A stretch of 64,000 bases of DNA from Halomonas sp. HAL1 (GCF_030544485.1 NZ_CP130610.1:186001-250000); one strand, 5' to 3'. Positions 25,577-35,185 are shown, counted from the first letter of the stretch. Numbers and translations are program-made. The notes: generated by a model from the sequence alone, not told the origin.

Positions 25577-26485
25577 TTACAGGGAGATGCCGGCTGCTTC
25601 GTATGCACGGCGAACCACGTCGTAATCTTCGTTGGTACGGTCAAATCCGAGTGAAGAGTCGCGGTTTAAAAACTTATCTTCGTTGCGATCTGTCGCAATC
25701 AGCGCACTCCAAAGCGTATCGGCATTGGTTCGGAGTGACTCGCGTAGGGCTGTTTTGCAGGCATCATCCAAAGAGCCGCGCATAACGACTGGGTCACCGG
25801 GCAATACATCGCTCTGGGCAATAACGCGATACTCGCCATTGGGGTCCATGGCTTGAATTTCATCGATATCCCGGTTGCCGCCGCCCATGGCATCTACGTC
25901 ACCGTTGACCAGCGCGGCAATGCGCGCATCACCGGCCATAATAATTTCCAGATCGCGTTGAATGTCTAAGCCCGCGTCGACCAACATCTGGCTCGGGAAA
26001 ATGTGCCCACTCGTAGAGCCTACGTCTTTCAGCGCCACGCGACGGCCTTCAAGGTCTTCAAGCGTTTCGATATCGCTGTCAGCGGGGACAAAAAAGCTGC
26101 TGCCGTAGTGCGGGCGTTCAATGGCAAACAGAATTTCAATATCGCTTTCGCGATCAAACAGAACAAACTCAGAAGGTCCGGCGAAAACAAGCTCAACATC
26201 ATCGTACTGCAGTGCGGTGCCTGCGGCGGTGCGGTTGCTCAGGCTGAACATCTCCAGTTCAAGGCCAGTAGTGGTTTCAAACGCTTCGGCAAAGGGGCCA
26301 AAGGCGTCTTCTAGGGGCCCCATGCCTTCAATACCGGTATCGGCCATGCGAATGGGATTAGGGCAAACATTGCTTAAATCGTCATTGGCCAGCACCGACG
26401 GCGCCGTAAAGGCGGCGGCTCCTGTAATAGCTAGGCTCAAAGCTGCGTTTCGAATACTCAATTTACAAATATTGGCTTTATGCAT
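25577..26485 (-). CDS. phnD: PhnD-family periplasmic phosphorus-compound binding protein
   Basis: 302 residues. A signal peptide (LSLAITGAAAFTAPSVLAND) exports it. The mature domain is the phosphate/phosphite/phosphonate-binding family, with the conserved VGSTSGHIFPSQML ligand loop and MGGGNRDIDE. It delivers the ligand to PhnC/PhnE. It is the first gene of the operon. I looked for a Pho box upstream and did not find one with the 11-bp repeat seen before ugpB. The ligand is unknown. Confidence 0.9.
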   Translation of the reverse strand: MHKANICKLSIRNAALSLAITGAAAFTAPSVLANDDLSNVCPNPIRMADTGIEGMGPLEDAFGPFAEAFETTTGLELEMFSLSNRTAAGTALQYDDVELVFAGPSEFVLFDRESDIEILFAIERPHYGSSFFVPADSDIETLEDLEGRRVALKDVGSTSGHIFPSQMLVDAGLDIQRDLEIIMAGDARIAALVNGDVDAMGGGNRDIDEIQAMDPNGEYRVIAQSDVLPGDPVVMRGSLDDACKTALRESLRTNADTLWSALIATDRNEDKFLNRDSSLGFDRTNEDYDVVRRAYEAAGISL

Positions 26486-26744
26486 TAGTTGTCATCCTGT
26501 CGGCGAAATATGTCTATATTCAAGTGGTAGTTAGAGTGGCAGCCGACAATGAAGGTAAGGTGTAGTTAAGATGACGTTCTCGTCACGGATTTATGACAGC
26601 CTCTCTGCTCCACCTTTATTGCTAAGCTGCCAATGCATGAATATGGAGCTAGCCATAAAGAGCGTTTCCAGCGACATGATTCGGCAGAGTAACGAATCGG
26701 TATCTACACTCGTAACTCCGATAATTGGTTCAAGGAGGAATCTG

Positions 26745-27194
26745 ATGAAAATGTATTTACGTTTCGGCGCTATGATCGTGACGGCGACCGTGATCATGTT
26801 GGGATTGATGTACCTGAACACTTACCAGCTGGATCATGTCACTTTTAGTGAAACCCGTACCTACATGGCTATTGTCATGGGTGCCACGATGGCAGTGGTC
26901 ATGCTGGGTTTCATGCTTGATATGTACTCTAAAAAGGGCGTGAACCTGGCTATTTTGGTGGGCAGCATCGTGGTCTTTGCCGGGGCGCTTTGGTTGGTGC
27001 GTAGCCAGCAGACGGTGGATGATGTTTCCTATATGAAGGCGATGATTCCGCATCACTCTATTGCCATTCTGACCAGTGAGCGTGCTCAGATAACCGATCC
27101 CCGCGTACGCGAACTCGCCGATTCGATTATCGAGACCCAGCGGGAAGAGATCGCAGAAATGAAAGCATTAATAGCGGATATTGAAGATGAGTAA
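26745..27194 (+). CDS. DUF305 membrane protein
   Basis: 149 residues from the ATG at 26745, which follows AAGGAGGAA. The longer frame from 26571 lacks such a site. Three membrane helices (about residues 5-24, 40-58 and 68-86) are followed by an outer DUF305 segment with YMKAMIPHHSIAILTSERA and REEIAEMKAL. DUF305 resembles ferritin-like four-helix proteins, and the HH motif with nearby Glu and Met residues suggests metal binding, often copper-related. That role is inferred from family context only. Confidence 0.85.
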   Translation: MKMYLRFGAMIVTATVIMLGLMYLNTYQLDHVTFSETRTYMAIVMGATMAVVMLGFMLDMYSKKGVNLAILVGSIVVFAGALWLVRSQQTVDDVSYMKAMIPHHSIAILTSERAQITDPRVRELADSIIETQREEIAEMKALIADIEDE

Positions 27195-27343
27195 TAACGT
27201 TTAGTGAAACCGCTACTGGTGGGTAGGTTGGAACAAGATTATCGAAATTCAGTTGGCGGGTAGTCGGTCGGACATTGGCTTGGAAGGCGCTATGCCTCGG
27301 TTCACGCATAGCGCTTCCAACTTTTATGTCGGCCGGTGCCCTG

Positions 27344-27715
27344 TCACTCCTCATCAATGATACTTTTAAAACCACCGAAAATGAGTCGCTTGCCATCAAA
27401 CGGCATTGGATTAACATCCATCTGCAAGCGCGGGTCTTGCATGACCTTGGCCATTCCTTCATCACGCACGGCCCGCGATGGCCACTCTATCCAGGAAAAG
27501 ATGATGCTTTCGTCATCCTTGCGTTTGACCGCCATGGAAAAGGAGGTCACTTCCCCTTCGGGGACATCGTCTCCCCAGCACTCCACGATCCGCAGTGCGC
27601 CGTGCTCCTTGAAAACAACGGCCGCGGCACGGGCATGCTCAATAAACGCATCTTTATTAGCGCTGGGCACGGCAGCGACGAAACCATCTACATAAGGGTG
27701 TGTAAGCTTGCTCAT
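27344..27715 (-). CDS. DUF1428 (YbaA-like) protein
   Basis: 123 residues, starting MSKLTHPYVDGFVAAVPSAN and containing KEHGALRIVECWGDDVPEG and MPFDGKRLIFGGF, the defining blocks of DUF1428 (dimeric alpha-beta barrel fold). GGAGA precedes the start. It lies 21 bp downstream of the YCII/DGPF gene and probably belongs to the ECF42 regulon. Catalytic activity is unknown. Confidence 0.9.
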   Translation of the reverse strand: MSKLTHPYVDGFVAAVPSANKDAFIEHARAAAVVFKEHGALRIVECWGDDVPEGEVTSFSMAVKRKDDESIIFSWIEWPSRAVRDEGMAKVMQDPRLQMDVNPMPFDGKRLIFGGFKSIIDEE

Positions 27716-27736
27716 GGCTGTTCTCCTATTACTGTT

Positions 27737-28099
27737 TTATTGTGCTTTAGGGGGGAGTTCTCGAACGGGGCGTACCTCAATGCTGCCCAGCCGGGCTGGT
27801 GGGATGCGGCTAGCCAGCTGCAGCGCCTCATTCAAGTCGTGGGCTTCGAGCAGGTAGAAGCCGGCCAACTGCTCCTTGGTTTCCGCAAAGGGGCCATCGG
27901 AGATTAATGTCTCGCCATCGCGTACACGCACGGTGGTAGCGGTTTCTACTGGCTGTAACGCTTGTCCGGCTAGGTAGTGGCCGTTGGTGCTCAAGCGCTC
28001 TACCCCGGCGATACACTCCTGATTGAGGTCTTGCCATGCCTGTTCGCTCATGGCGTTGATAATCTGCTCTTGGTAATACACCAGCGCAACGTACTTCAT
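27737..28099 (-). CDS. YCII/DGPF-domain protein, ECF42 partner
   Basis: 120 residues of the YciI-related family. The name-giving DGPF motif is present in SDGPFAETKEQLAGFYLLEA, followed by ALQLASRIPPARLGSIEVRP. Genes of this type are the conserved companions of ECF42 sigma factors, and one lies immediately upstream. AGGAGA precedes the ATG, and a TGTCGA-N17-CGAC element lies 40-66 bp upstream. Its biochemical role is unknown; the fold is a dimeric alpha-beta barrel. Confidence 0.93.
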   Translation of the reverse strand: MKYVALVYYQEQIINAMSEQAWQDLNQECIAGVERLSTNGHYLAGQALQPVETATTVRVRDGETLISDGPFAETKEQLAGFYLLEAHDLNEALQLASRIPPARLGSIEVRPVRELPPKAQ

Positions 28100-28138
28100 G
28101 GGGAGTCTCCTGGTTGGTCAGGGTAGTGACTCTCTTTA

Positions 28139-28165
28139 GTCGTTTGGCATTGTCTTGAATCGACA
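28139..28165 (-). promoter_or_regulatory. Candidate ECF42-type promoter
   Basis: On the minus strand TGTCGA (28165-28160) is followed by 17 bases and CGAC (28142-28139). From memory this matches the TGTCGA / CGAC-like motif reported for ECF42-group promoters. It sits between the sigma-factor gene and the DGPF gene and would drive the latter and the DUF1428 gene. Confidence 0.7.
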
Positions 28166-28181
28166 TAGCCTAAGCATTTTT

Positions 28182-29426
28182 TTATGGGGAATTTTCGAGC
28201 TCTGCCAATCGCCTGTTCAAAAACCGTTTTTCTGGATCCAGGGTGACCAATAGCAGCGCCTGTTGATAGGCGCTGCGCGCGGCCTCATGCTGGCCTTGGC
28301 GACGCAGTAAATCCGCTTTAGCGGCATAAAAGAGATAATAGCGGCTTATTTGCGGATGATGAGCGATGTCGTCGAGTAACTTCAGGCCGGTATCGGGCGC
28401 ACCATTCATGGCAATGGCGACCGCACGATTCAGCGCCAGGATGGGGGATGGAAAACGTCGGCAGAGGGCATCGTAGAGCCTGACGATACGCCCCCAATCG
28501 GTCTGCTCTGCGCGGCTAGCCTGGGCATGTACGGCGGCAATCGACGCCTGGAGGGTGTAGTACCCAGTGGGGGTGAGCGCCAGCGCCTGTTCCAGCCACG
28601 CTATGCCGACGTGGATATCCTCCTGGCGCCATAGACGTCTGTCCTGAGCATCCAGTGTCACCAGTTCTCCGTCGTTATCCTGGCGCGCATCCCGGCGTGC
28701 ATCATTAAGCAGCATCAAGGCCATCAGCCCAAATACCTCACCCTTGGGCAGTAGCCGTGTCAGCTCATTGCCCAGTCGCATGGCTTCTTGGGTAAGACTG
28801 ATATCGACCACGCTGGCTCCCGTGCTGCGTGAGTAGCCTTCATTGAAGACCAGATAGATGACTTGGAGCACATCGGGTAGGCGCTCGGGCAGCTCTTCCT
28901 GGGTAGGTACGGCATAAGGAATATGCGCATCGCGAATTTTGCGTTTGGCTCGTACGATACGCTGTGCCAGCGTCGTAGGCTTCATCAGTAGCGCGCTGGC
29001 TACTTGCTCAGTGGTCAAGCCGCACATCTCGCGCAGCGTCAGGGCAATCCGTGCTTCCATGCTCAAACTTGGGTGGCAGCAGGTGAATAGCAGCCGCAAG
29101 GCGTCGTCTTCGATAGCCGTTAGCTCAAGATCCAGCGTCTCTTCTGTAGGTAACAGCTCTATGGGTAATAGCAAGTGAGCCCGACGGCGAGCAGTACTGC
29201 GTTGGCGGATTTGGTCTATTCCGCGGTGGTAGCCGGTGCGAATTAGCCATGCCGTGGGGTTGTCAGGTTTGCCGTTAACCGGCCATTGTTGAATAGCCGC
29301 CATAAAGGCATCCTGCATGGCTTCTTCGGCCAGCTCAAAATCCCCCAGCAGACGTATCAGCGTCGCCTGCACGCGCCGGGAGTGCTCACGATACAGGTCA
29401 TCAATGGATGCAGGTTCAGTACTCAT
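28182..29426 (-). CDS. ECF sigma factor, ECF42 group with C-terminal TPR-like extension
   Basis: 414 residues from the ATG at 29426; a TTG lies one codon upstream. The sigma-2 region (YREHSRRVQATLIRLLGDFE) and sigma-4 region (LREMCGLTTEQVASALLMKP) are followed by a long C-terminal domain of about 230 residues with helical repeats (ALNRAVAIAMNGAPDTGLKL, AAKADLLRRQGQHEAARSAY). This architecture, together with an adjacent DGPF gene, defines ECF42, in which the C-terminal extension replaces an anti-sigma factor as the activity switch. The signal is unknown. I saw no TGTCGA element upstream of this gene itself. Confidence 0.93.
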   Translation of the reverse strand: MSTEPASIDDLYREHSRRVQATLIRLLGDFELAEEAMQDAFMAAIQQWPVNGKPDNPTAWLIRTGYHRGIDQIRQRSTARRRAHLLLPIELLPTEETLDLELTAIEDDALRLLFTCCHPSLSMEARIALTLREMCGLTTEQVASALLMKPTTLAQRIVRAKRKIRDAHIPYAVPTQEELPERLPDVLQVIYLVFNEGYSRSTGASVVDISLTQEAMRLGNELTRLLPKGEVFGLMALMLLNDARRDARQDNDGELVTLDAQDRRLWRQEDIHVGIAWLEQALALTPTGYYTLQASIAAVHAQASRAEQTDWGRIVRLYDALCRRFPSPILALNRAVAIAMNGAPDTGLKLLDDIAHHPQISRYYLFYAAKADLLRRQGQHEAARSAYQQALLLVTLDPEKRFLNRRLAELENSP

Positions 29427-29501
29427 CAAGGTAGATTCGGAAGCTTTATCTCAAACGTAGCGCATGGTTTCTCCATTGACTTGTTTTTTTGGGGGAGGCG
29501 T

Positions 29502-30557
29502 TCAATCCCCTGTGCGTTTTCCCGTGGTGCTGTTGAAAGGATGCAGCGCGTCGCGGGTCACAAAAAATCGCAGGGTTTCGCCTTCGGCGACTGGCGGCTG
29601 GCCCGACACGCGGATGACCGTGGGCTGGTCGCTATCGGCGAGGGTCACGTACAGGTGGCTTTCGGCGCCGGCGGCTTCAAACAGCGCAAGCGTTGAGTCG
29701 ACAATCAGATGCGGCGCTTCGGGGGGAGCCAAGTGCATATCATCCGGTCGAATGCCGACGATATCGGTGCCTTCTGGCAGGTTATCCAGCAGGCCGTTGG
29801 CGCCTTGTTCGTTCAAGTAATCCACCGGCAGCATGTTCATGGCGGGGGAGCCGATAAACCCGGCGACGAACATGGTGGCGGGGTGGGCGTAGATCTCCAT
29901 GGGCGTGCCCACTTGCTCAATCTGACCGGCGTTTAGTACCACTAAGCGATCGCCCAGGGTCATGGCTTCCAGCTGGTCGTGGGTCACGTACAGGCTGGTG
30001 GTTTTCAGGCGCCGCTGTAGCTGCTTGATCTCCACGCGCATCTGCACACGCAGCTTGGCATCCAGGTTCGAGAGTGGCTCGTCGAACAGAAACGCCGCTG
30101 GGTCGCGCACCAGGGCGCGGCCCATGGCCACCCGCTGGCGCTGACCGCCGGAGAGCTTGCGCGGTTTGCGATCCAGAAACTCTTCGATCTCAAGCATTTT
30201 GGCGGCAACGCGCACGCGCTTCTCAATCTCATCTTTTTTAAAGCCGCGGTTTTTCAGGCCATAGGCGAGATTGTTGTACACCGTCATATGTGGATAGAGC
30301 GCATAGTTCTGGAACACCATGGCGATATCGCGCTCGGCGGGTTCGAGTTTATTCACCACCCGATCGCCGATTTTTAGCGTGCCTTCCGTGATGGTTTCCA
30401 ACCCCGCTACCATGCGTAGCAGGGTGGATTTTCCGCAGCCCGAAGGCCCGACCAGTACTACGAATTCACCGTCTTCAATGTGTAGGTCGATACCTTTCAC
30501 CGCGTTTACATTGCCGGTATAGGTTTTCTTTAGCCCTTCCAAGGTAATACTGGCCAT
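29502..30557 (-). CDS. ugpC: sn-Glycerol-3-phosphate ABC transporter ATPase UgpC
   Basis: 351 residues from the ATG at 30557, just after the ugpE stop. The longer frame to 30668 overlaps ugpE and is rejected. Walker [11 protein letters not shown]-loop [17 protein letters not shown], signature [15 protein letters not shown], and Walker [16 protein letters not shown] define the MalK/UgpC family. The C-terminal TOBE region ([11 protein letters not shown]) is present. It powers import of glycerol-3-phosphate or its diesters with UgpA, UgpE and UgpB. Confidence 0.92.
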   Translation of the reverse strand: MASITLEGLKKTYTGNVNAVKGIDLHIEDGEFVVLVGPSGCGKSTLLRMVAGLETITEGTLKIGDRVVNKLEPAERDIAMVFQNYALYPHMTVYNNLAYGLKNRGFKKDEIEKRVRVAAKMLEIEEFLDRKPRKLSGGQRQRVAMGRALVRDPAAFLFDEPLSNLDAKLRVQMRVEIKQLQRRLKTTSLYVTHDQLEAMTLGDRLVVLNAGQIEQVGTPMEIYAHPATMFVAGFIGSPAMNMLPVDYLNEQGANGLLDNLPEGTDIVGIRPDDMHLAPPEAPHLIVDSTLALFEAAGAESHLYVTLADSDQPTVIRVSGQPPVAEGETLRFFVTRDALHPFNSTTGKRTGD

Positions 30558-30559
30558 TC

Positions 30560-31402
30560 TTATTTCTCCGTCTCGGTCAGGCCTTTCACAAACAGGCGTT
30601 GCATAAACAGAATCACTAATACCGGCGGCAGCGCTGCCATTACCACTGCGGCCATCACCAGGTGCCATTGTGGGTTCTCTTCCGAGGTCATGCGCTGGAT
30701 GCCCATCACAATGGTGGTGTAGTTGGGGTCGGTGGTGATCAGCAGCGGCCAGAGGTATTGGTTCCAGCCATAAATAAACATGATCACAAACAGCGCTGCG
30801 ATGTTGGTCACGGAGAGCGGCATCAAGATGTCTTTAAAGAATTTGAACGGCCCGGCGCCGTCGACTCGGGCGGCTTCGAGCATCTCTTCGGGGATGGTCA
30901 TAAAGAACTGTCGGAACAGAAAGGTCGCGGTGGCTGAGGCAATTAACGGTATCGACAGCCCGGCAAAGCTATTGAGCATATTAAGATCCGCAACCACCTG
31001 AAAGGTGGGGATAATGCGCACCTCAACCGGCAGCATCAGGGTGACGAAGATCAGCCAGAAGAAGAACATCCGAAAACGGAAGCGGAAGTAGACAATCGCA
31101 AAGGCGGAAAGCAGGGAGATGGACAGCTTTCCCACGGTGATGGCCATGGCCATCACAAAGCTGTTCCAAAGCATCAGCGCGGCAGGCGGTGAGTTAGCTG
31201 TCGATATGCCCGACTGCCACATCTGGGTATAGTTTTCGATCCCATGGCTGCCAGGTAGCAGCGGCATGGTGCCACGCATTAACTCACCCGGCGCCTGGGT
31301 CGAGGCCACAACGGCGATATAAACCGGAAAGACCACCAGCGCGACACCAATGATTAATATGGTATGGGCAAAAAAATTGGCCCATGGGCGATTTTCAACC
31401 AT
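30560..31402 (-). CDS. ugpE: sn-Glycerol-3-phosphate ABC permease UgpE
   Basis: 280 residues with six membrane helices and the MalG-type EAA loop [20 protein letters not shown]. The [14 protein letters not shown] region matches UgpE rather than MalG. It pairs with UgpA to form the membrane channel. It lies 38 bp downstream of ugpA and 2 bp upstream of ugpC. Confidence 0.92.
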   Translation of the reverse strand: MVENRPWANFFAHTILIIGVALVVFPVYIAVVASTQAPGELMRGTMPLLPGSHGIENYTQMWQSGISTANSPPAALMLWNSFVMAMAITVGKLSISLLSAFAIVYFRFRFRMFFFWLIFVTLMLPVEVRIIPTFQVVADLNMLNSFAGLSIPLIASATATFLFRQFFMTIPEEMLEAARVDGAGPFKFFKDILMPLSVTNIAALFVIMFIYGWNQYLWPLLITTDPNYTTIVMGIQRMTSEENPQWHLVMAAVVMAALPPVLVILFMQRLFVKGLTETEK

Positions 31403-31440
31403 GACAACACTCCAACGAGGCCGATTTAATAGTACGTTCG

Positions 31441-32325
31441 TTAATAGTTAACGCGCCGCTCAATAAAGCGGAACTGAATCACTGTGAGCACCACCACAAT
31501 CACCATGAGAATCACCGACTGAGCCGCGGATGAACCCAAATTGAGGCCTACAAAACCATCGGCGTAGACCTTGTAAACCAAGATATTGGTCGACTGAGCC
31601 GGTCCGCCTTGGGTAGTGGCGTGGATAATGCCGAAGGTGTCGAACATGGCGTACACCACGTTAACCACCATCAAGAAGAAGGTCGTGGGCGAAAGCAGTG
31701 GGAAAATGATCGTCCAGAATCGCTTGATAGGGCTGGCGCCATCAATTGAGGCTGCCTCAATGAGCGATTGCGGAATAGACTGTAGACCCGCCAAAAAGAA
31801 CAGAAAGTTGTAAGAGATCTGCTTCCAGGCCGCGGCAAGAATGACCAGCAGCATGGCGTCGCTCCCCGAGTTTCGGTGGTTCCATTGGTAACCGACCATT
31901 TCCAGCATATAGGGCACGATGCCGATGGAAGGATTGAAGATAAACCACCACAAAACACCTGCAATGGCAGGCGCAATGGCGTAGGGCCAAACGAGGAGCG
32001 TGGTATAGGTGCTGCGTGAACGAATCATTCGGTTCACAGTGCTAGCCAGCAGTAGCGCCACCGACATCGATACCAGCGTGGTGCCAACAGCGAATATGGC
32101 GGTCACCGACATCGAATTGAGGTAGCTACCGTCGCGAAATAGGCGGGCAAAGTTTTCCAGGCCCACAAACGTAGAGCGCAGCCCAAAAGCGTCTTCACGC
32201 AGTAGCGATTGGTACAGCGCCTGGCCCGCAGGCCAGATAAAAAAGATCAGCGTCACAATCACCTGGGGCGCCAGCAGCGCGAAAGGCAACCATCGCCCCG
32301 GAAACGTCATGCGTTTAGTTTGCAT
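31441..32325 (-). CDS. ugpA: sn-Glycerol-3-phosphate ABC permease UgpA
   Basis: 294 residues with six membrane helices. The EAA loop is [20 protein letters not shown], and [20 protein letters not shown] is typical of UgpA. It is the second permease of the importer. The 72-bp gap to ugpB holds a very stable hairpin, which would let the binding protein be made in excess over the membrane parts. Confidence 0.92.
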   Translation of the reverse strand: MQTKRMTFPGRWLPFALLAPQVIVTLIFFIWPAGQALYQSLLREDAFGLRSTFVGLENFARLFRDGSYLNSMSVTAIFAVGTTLVSMSVALLLASTVNRMIRSRSTYTTLLVWPYAIAPAIAGVLWWFIFNPSIGIVPYMLEMVGYQWNHRNSGSDAMLLVILAAAWKQISYNFLFFLAGLQSIPQSLIEAASIDGASPIKRFWTIIFPLLSPTTFFLMVVNVVYAMFDTFGIIHATTQGGPAQSTNILVYKVYADGFVGLNLGSSAAQSVILMVIVVVLTVIQFRFIERRVNY

Positions 32326-32351
32326 GGGCAGCTCTTCAACCTATCAAAATA

Positions 32352-32387
32352 ACTTCGCCGCCGACCCAAGAGGGTCGGCGGCGAAGT
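32352..32387. other. Perfect 16-bp intercistronic hairpin between ugpB and ugpA
   Basis: ACTTCGCCGCCGACCC (32352-32367) pairs with GGGTCGGCGGCGAAGT (32372-32387) around the loop AAGA, with no mismatch. There is only a weak T-run after it. Such stems downstream of binding-protein genes stabilise the upstream mRNA or partly stop transcription. Confidence 0.9.
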
Positions 32388-32397
32388 AAGTGCTTAT

Positions 32398-33723
32398 TTA
32401 CTGGTTGGCGGATTCAAAGTCACGCAGCAGCGCATTGCCGCGCTCTACCGCGTCGTCTGCGGCTTCCAGACCCGATTTGCCACCGGTCATCACGGCTTCC
32501 ATCTCTTCGGAGATGATGTCGCGGATTTGGACGAAGTTACCAAAACGAAGGCCTTTCGAGTTCTCGGTCGGCTCGTTGAGCGTCATTTGCTGCAGAGAAA
32601 TATCCGCACCGGGGTTCTCTTCGTAGTAGCCCTGCTCTTCACTCAAATCCCAAGCGGCTTGGGTAATTGGCAGATAGCCTGTTTGCTGATGCCACTCTGC
32701 CTGTACTTCAGGCTGAGAGAGGTACTCAAAGAAAGCGGCAACCGCTTCATACTCTTCATCACTGTGGCCTTGAAGTGCCCAGAGCGTAGCGCCACCGATA
32801 ATCGAGTTCTGCGGTGCGCCTTCTACGTCATCGTAGTAGGGTTGCATGCCAAAGCCGACTTCAAATTCTGAGTTGGCGGCGACATCGGCGCGGGAAGCAG
32901 AAGAGCCAAAGAAAATCGCACAGTCCTGGGAATAGAACATCGGCTCTGAATCCGGGCCGGTGCCGGGGCCAGCCCAGCGGTAAATGTTCTCTTCCTGCCA
33001 GTCGTGTAGGTTATCCCAATGACGGGCGACCAGCTCATTGTTGAAATTTAGCTCGGTTTCCATGCCGCCAAAACCGTTTTCCAATGTGCCGAGCGGCGAG
33101 TTATGCATGGCGGAGAAGTTTTCCAGCATTACCCAGCTAGGCCAAGACGAAGTGAAACCGCAGCTAGCCGCCCCGGATTCGACGATTTGACGAGAGGCTT
33201 CTGCCAGCGCTTCCCACGTTTCGGGCGGCTGTTCAGGATCGAGGCCCGCTTCCTCAAATACGTCGCGGTTGTAGTACATAATCGGCGTAGAAGAGTTGAA
33301 CGGGAAAGAGAGCATGTTGCCATTGGTATCGGTGTAATAACCGACCACGGCGGGCAGGAAGGCCTCATTATTGAAAGCGCGACCGTGCTCTTCCATCAGT
33401 TCATATACCGGGTAGATGGCGCCTTTGGCGTTCATCATGGTGCCGGTGCCGACTTCAAACACCTGCAGGATATGTGGCTGTTCGTTGGCACGGAAAGCGG
33501 CAATGGCACCGGTCATGGTTTCGGCATAGGTGCCGCGGTAGCTGGGCGTGACCTGATATTCGTCTTGTGACTGGTTAAAATCCTCGGTGATGCCCTCAAG
33601 AATTTCACCGAGCTGACCGCCCATGGCGTGCCACCAGCTAATTTCCGTGGCGGCCTGGGCGGATAGGCTTAGGCTGGCAGTTGCCACACCAACGGCAATC
33701 GTGTGCAGTGTAAAACGTGACAT
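32398..33723 (-). CDS. ugpB: sn-Glycerol-3-phosphate binding protein UgpB
   Basis: 441 residues. A signal peptide (FTLHTIAVGVATASLSLSAQ, cut near AQAA) is followed by TEISWWHAMGGQLGEILEGI, the standard N-terminus of mature UgpB. SSWPSWVMLENFSAMHN and NSIIGGATLWALQGHSDEEY are also typical. It captures glycerol-3-phosphate in the periplasm. It is the first gene of the operon and is preceded by a four-unit Pho box, so induction by phosphate starvation through PhoB is expected. Confidence 0.95.
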   Translation of the reverse strand: MSRFTLHTIAVGVATASLSLSAQAATEISWWHAMGGQLGEILEGITEDFNQSQDEYQVTPSYRGTYAETMTGAIAAFRANEQPHILQVFEVGTGTMMNAKGAIYPVYELMEEHGRAFNNEAFLPAVVGYYTDTNGNMLSFPFNSSTPIMYYNRDVFEEAGLDPEQPPETWEALAEASRQIVESGAASCGFTSSWPSWVMLENFSAMHNSPLGTLENGFGGMETELNFNNELVARHWDNLHDWQEENIYRWAGPGTGPDSEPMFYSQDCAIFFGSSASRADVAANSEFEVGFGMQPYYDDVEGAPQNSIIGGATLWALQGHSDEEYEAVAAFFEYLSQPEVQAEWHQQTGYLPITQAAWDLSEEQGYYEENPGADISLQQMTLNEPTENSKGLRFGNFVQIRDIISEEMEAVMTGGKSGLEAADDAVERGNALLRDFESANQ

Positions 33724-33808
33724 AACAGCTCCTTGTGGGCCCGAACTCAGTCAGGCATGCAGTGCGGTTGTTAAGATTTTTGGATGCACTGAACAGTAGA
33801 AAGTGACG

Positions 33809-33848
33809 GTGACGTTTTGATGAAGGCAAGGTGAATACAAGATGACAG
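33809..33848 (-). promoter_or_regulatory. Pho box with four direct half-sites upstream of ugpB
   Basis: On the minus strand CTGTCAT, TATTCAC, CCTTCAT and ACGTCAC start at exactly 11-bp intervals (33848, 33837, 33826 and 33815), each with a TCA core. The first two are separated from the next by CTTG linkers. This is the tandem layout bound by PhoB dimers. Confidence 0.8.
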
Positions 33849-33954
33849 CTGGCGTGCCGGGCAGAGTAGGCGAAGAGTCTGAGGGGTGTTAGGGTTAGCG
33901 GTAAGCTACTTTTAAAAAGCTGTTGCTGAAAAGCTATTTTGGAAAGAGAACATA

Positions 33955-35127
33955 ATGCCTCACGCTATCGCTCTACTCGAAAAACTGGTTGCCTTTGACA
34001 CCACCTCCAGCGAATCCAATTTGGCGCTGATTGAGTATGTTGAAGGCTATTTGGCCGAGGTGGGCGTTAGCGCCGAGCGGGTGATGAGCCCCTGCGGCAC
34101 CAAGGCCAATTTGATCGCAAGAATCGGCCCCGATGCCCCAGGTGGAGTAATGCTTTCCGGGCATACCGATGTGGTGCCGGTGGCAGGGCAGCCTTGGTCG
34201 AGCGATCCCTTTACCCTGCGCGACGGTAATGATGGGCGGCTCTACGGGCGGGGTACCTGCGATATGAAAGGTTTTATCGCCTGTGTCTTGTCGATGGTGC
34301 CTAATTGGGCGAAAGCGCCTCTGCAGCAGCCCATTTATCTTGGCTTCTCTTACGATGAAGAGATCGGCTGCGTGGGTGCGCCCAGCCTGATTAAACGCTT
34401 TTACGAGCACTACTCCACCACCGCTCATGTGATTGTTGGCGAGCCCACCAGCATGCAACCTGTGGTCGCGCAGAAAGGCGCTACCAACCTGCGCACTACG
34501 GTGACTGGCCAGGAAGCTCATAGCAGCCAAGTGAATCAAGGCACCTCAGCCATTCACGTGGCGGCAAGACTCGTCACCTTTATTGAAGACACCATGGCGG
34601 CGTTGGTCGAAGAGGGGCGAGTTGATGAAGCCTTTAACGTGCCTCACACCAGCCTACATGTAGGCAAAATCAAAGGCGGAACGGCCATCAATATTATGGC
34701 GCGGGAGTGTCAGTTCGAGTGGGAAATCCGTCACCTGCCGACCGATACCTTCGATGAGATATACGCGCGCTTTGAGGCGTTTTGTGAACAGCTAACCGGT
34801 GAGCTTAAGGCCAAAGGCAAGCACGTTGATATCACCACTGAGCCGCTAAACGTGACAGTGCCGGGCTTGGCCGACCGCGATAACGGCCATGTGCTTCGCT
34901 TAGCCAAAGACCATTTGCCAGCAGGGTGCTGCAACCATGCGGTGGCTTACGCTACAGAAGCGGGGCAGTTTCAAGGGCAGGGCTTACAGACCATTATTCT
35001 TGGCCCTGGCAGCATCGCCCAGGCGCATCAGCCCGATGAATATGTCGACATTGAGCAGCTTGAAGCGTGCGAGGACTTTCTAACCAAAATGGGTAAGGCG
35101 CTCGAAAGGCCTGCTGAAGGAAGTTAA
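33955..35127 (+). CDS. argE: Acetylornithine deacetylase
   Basis: 390 residues of the M20 metallopeptidase family. It has MLSGHTDVVPV with the first metal histidine, YGRGTCDMKGF with the bridging aspartate, DEEIGCVGA with the catalytic glutamate, VGEPT, and the final metal histidine in GSIAQAHQPDEY. The dimerisation domain lies at about 180-290. It hydrolyses N-acetylornithine to ornithine in arginine synthesis. It is divergent from ugpB and followed by a strong terminator, so probably monocistronic. I found no ARG box. Confidence 0.93.
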   Translation: MPHAIALLEKLVAFDTTSSESNLALIEYVEGYLAEVGVSAERVMSPCGTKANLIARIGPDAPGGVMLSGHTDVVPVAGQPWSSDPFTLRDGNDGRLYGRGTCDMKGFIACVLSMVPNWAKAPLQQPIYLGFSYDEEIGCVGAPSLIKRFYEHYSTTAHVIVGEPTSMQPVVAQKGATNLRTTVTGQEAHSSQVNQGTSAIHVAARLVTFIEDTMAALVEEGRVDEAFNVPHTSLHVGKIKGGTAINIMARECQFEWEIRHLPTDTFDEIYARFEAFCEQLTGELKAKGKHVDITTEPLNVTVPGLADRDNGHVLRLAKDHLPAGCCNHAVAYATEAGQFQGQGLQTIILGPGSIAQAHQPDEYVDIEQLEACEDFLTKMGKALERPAEGS

Positions 35128-35140
35128 TGGTCACCCAATA

Positions 35141-35173
35141 AAAATCCCACCCGGTTAAAGGGGTGGGATTTTT
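35141..35173 (+). terminator. Terminator after argE
   Basis: AAAATCCCACCC and GGGTGGGATTTT form a 12-bp stem with an 8-nt loop and a T-run. With A-rich flanks it could also stop the convergent gene at 35186. Confidence 0.93.
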
Positions 35174-35185
35174 GGCGTTACCATT

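Noticed and set aside
26486..26570. A possible Pho box upstream of phnD
   Set aside because: Isolated TTCAT and CTGTC words occur but without the 11-bp direct repeat seen before ugpB.
27275..27907. A 210-codon plus-strand frame over the DUF1428 and YCII genes
   Set aside because: It is antisense to two well-supported genes with ribosome sites and recognisable families, and has no motif of its own.
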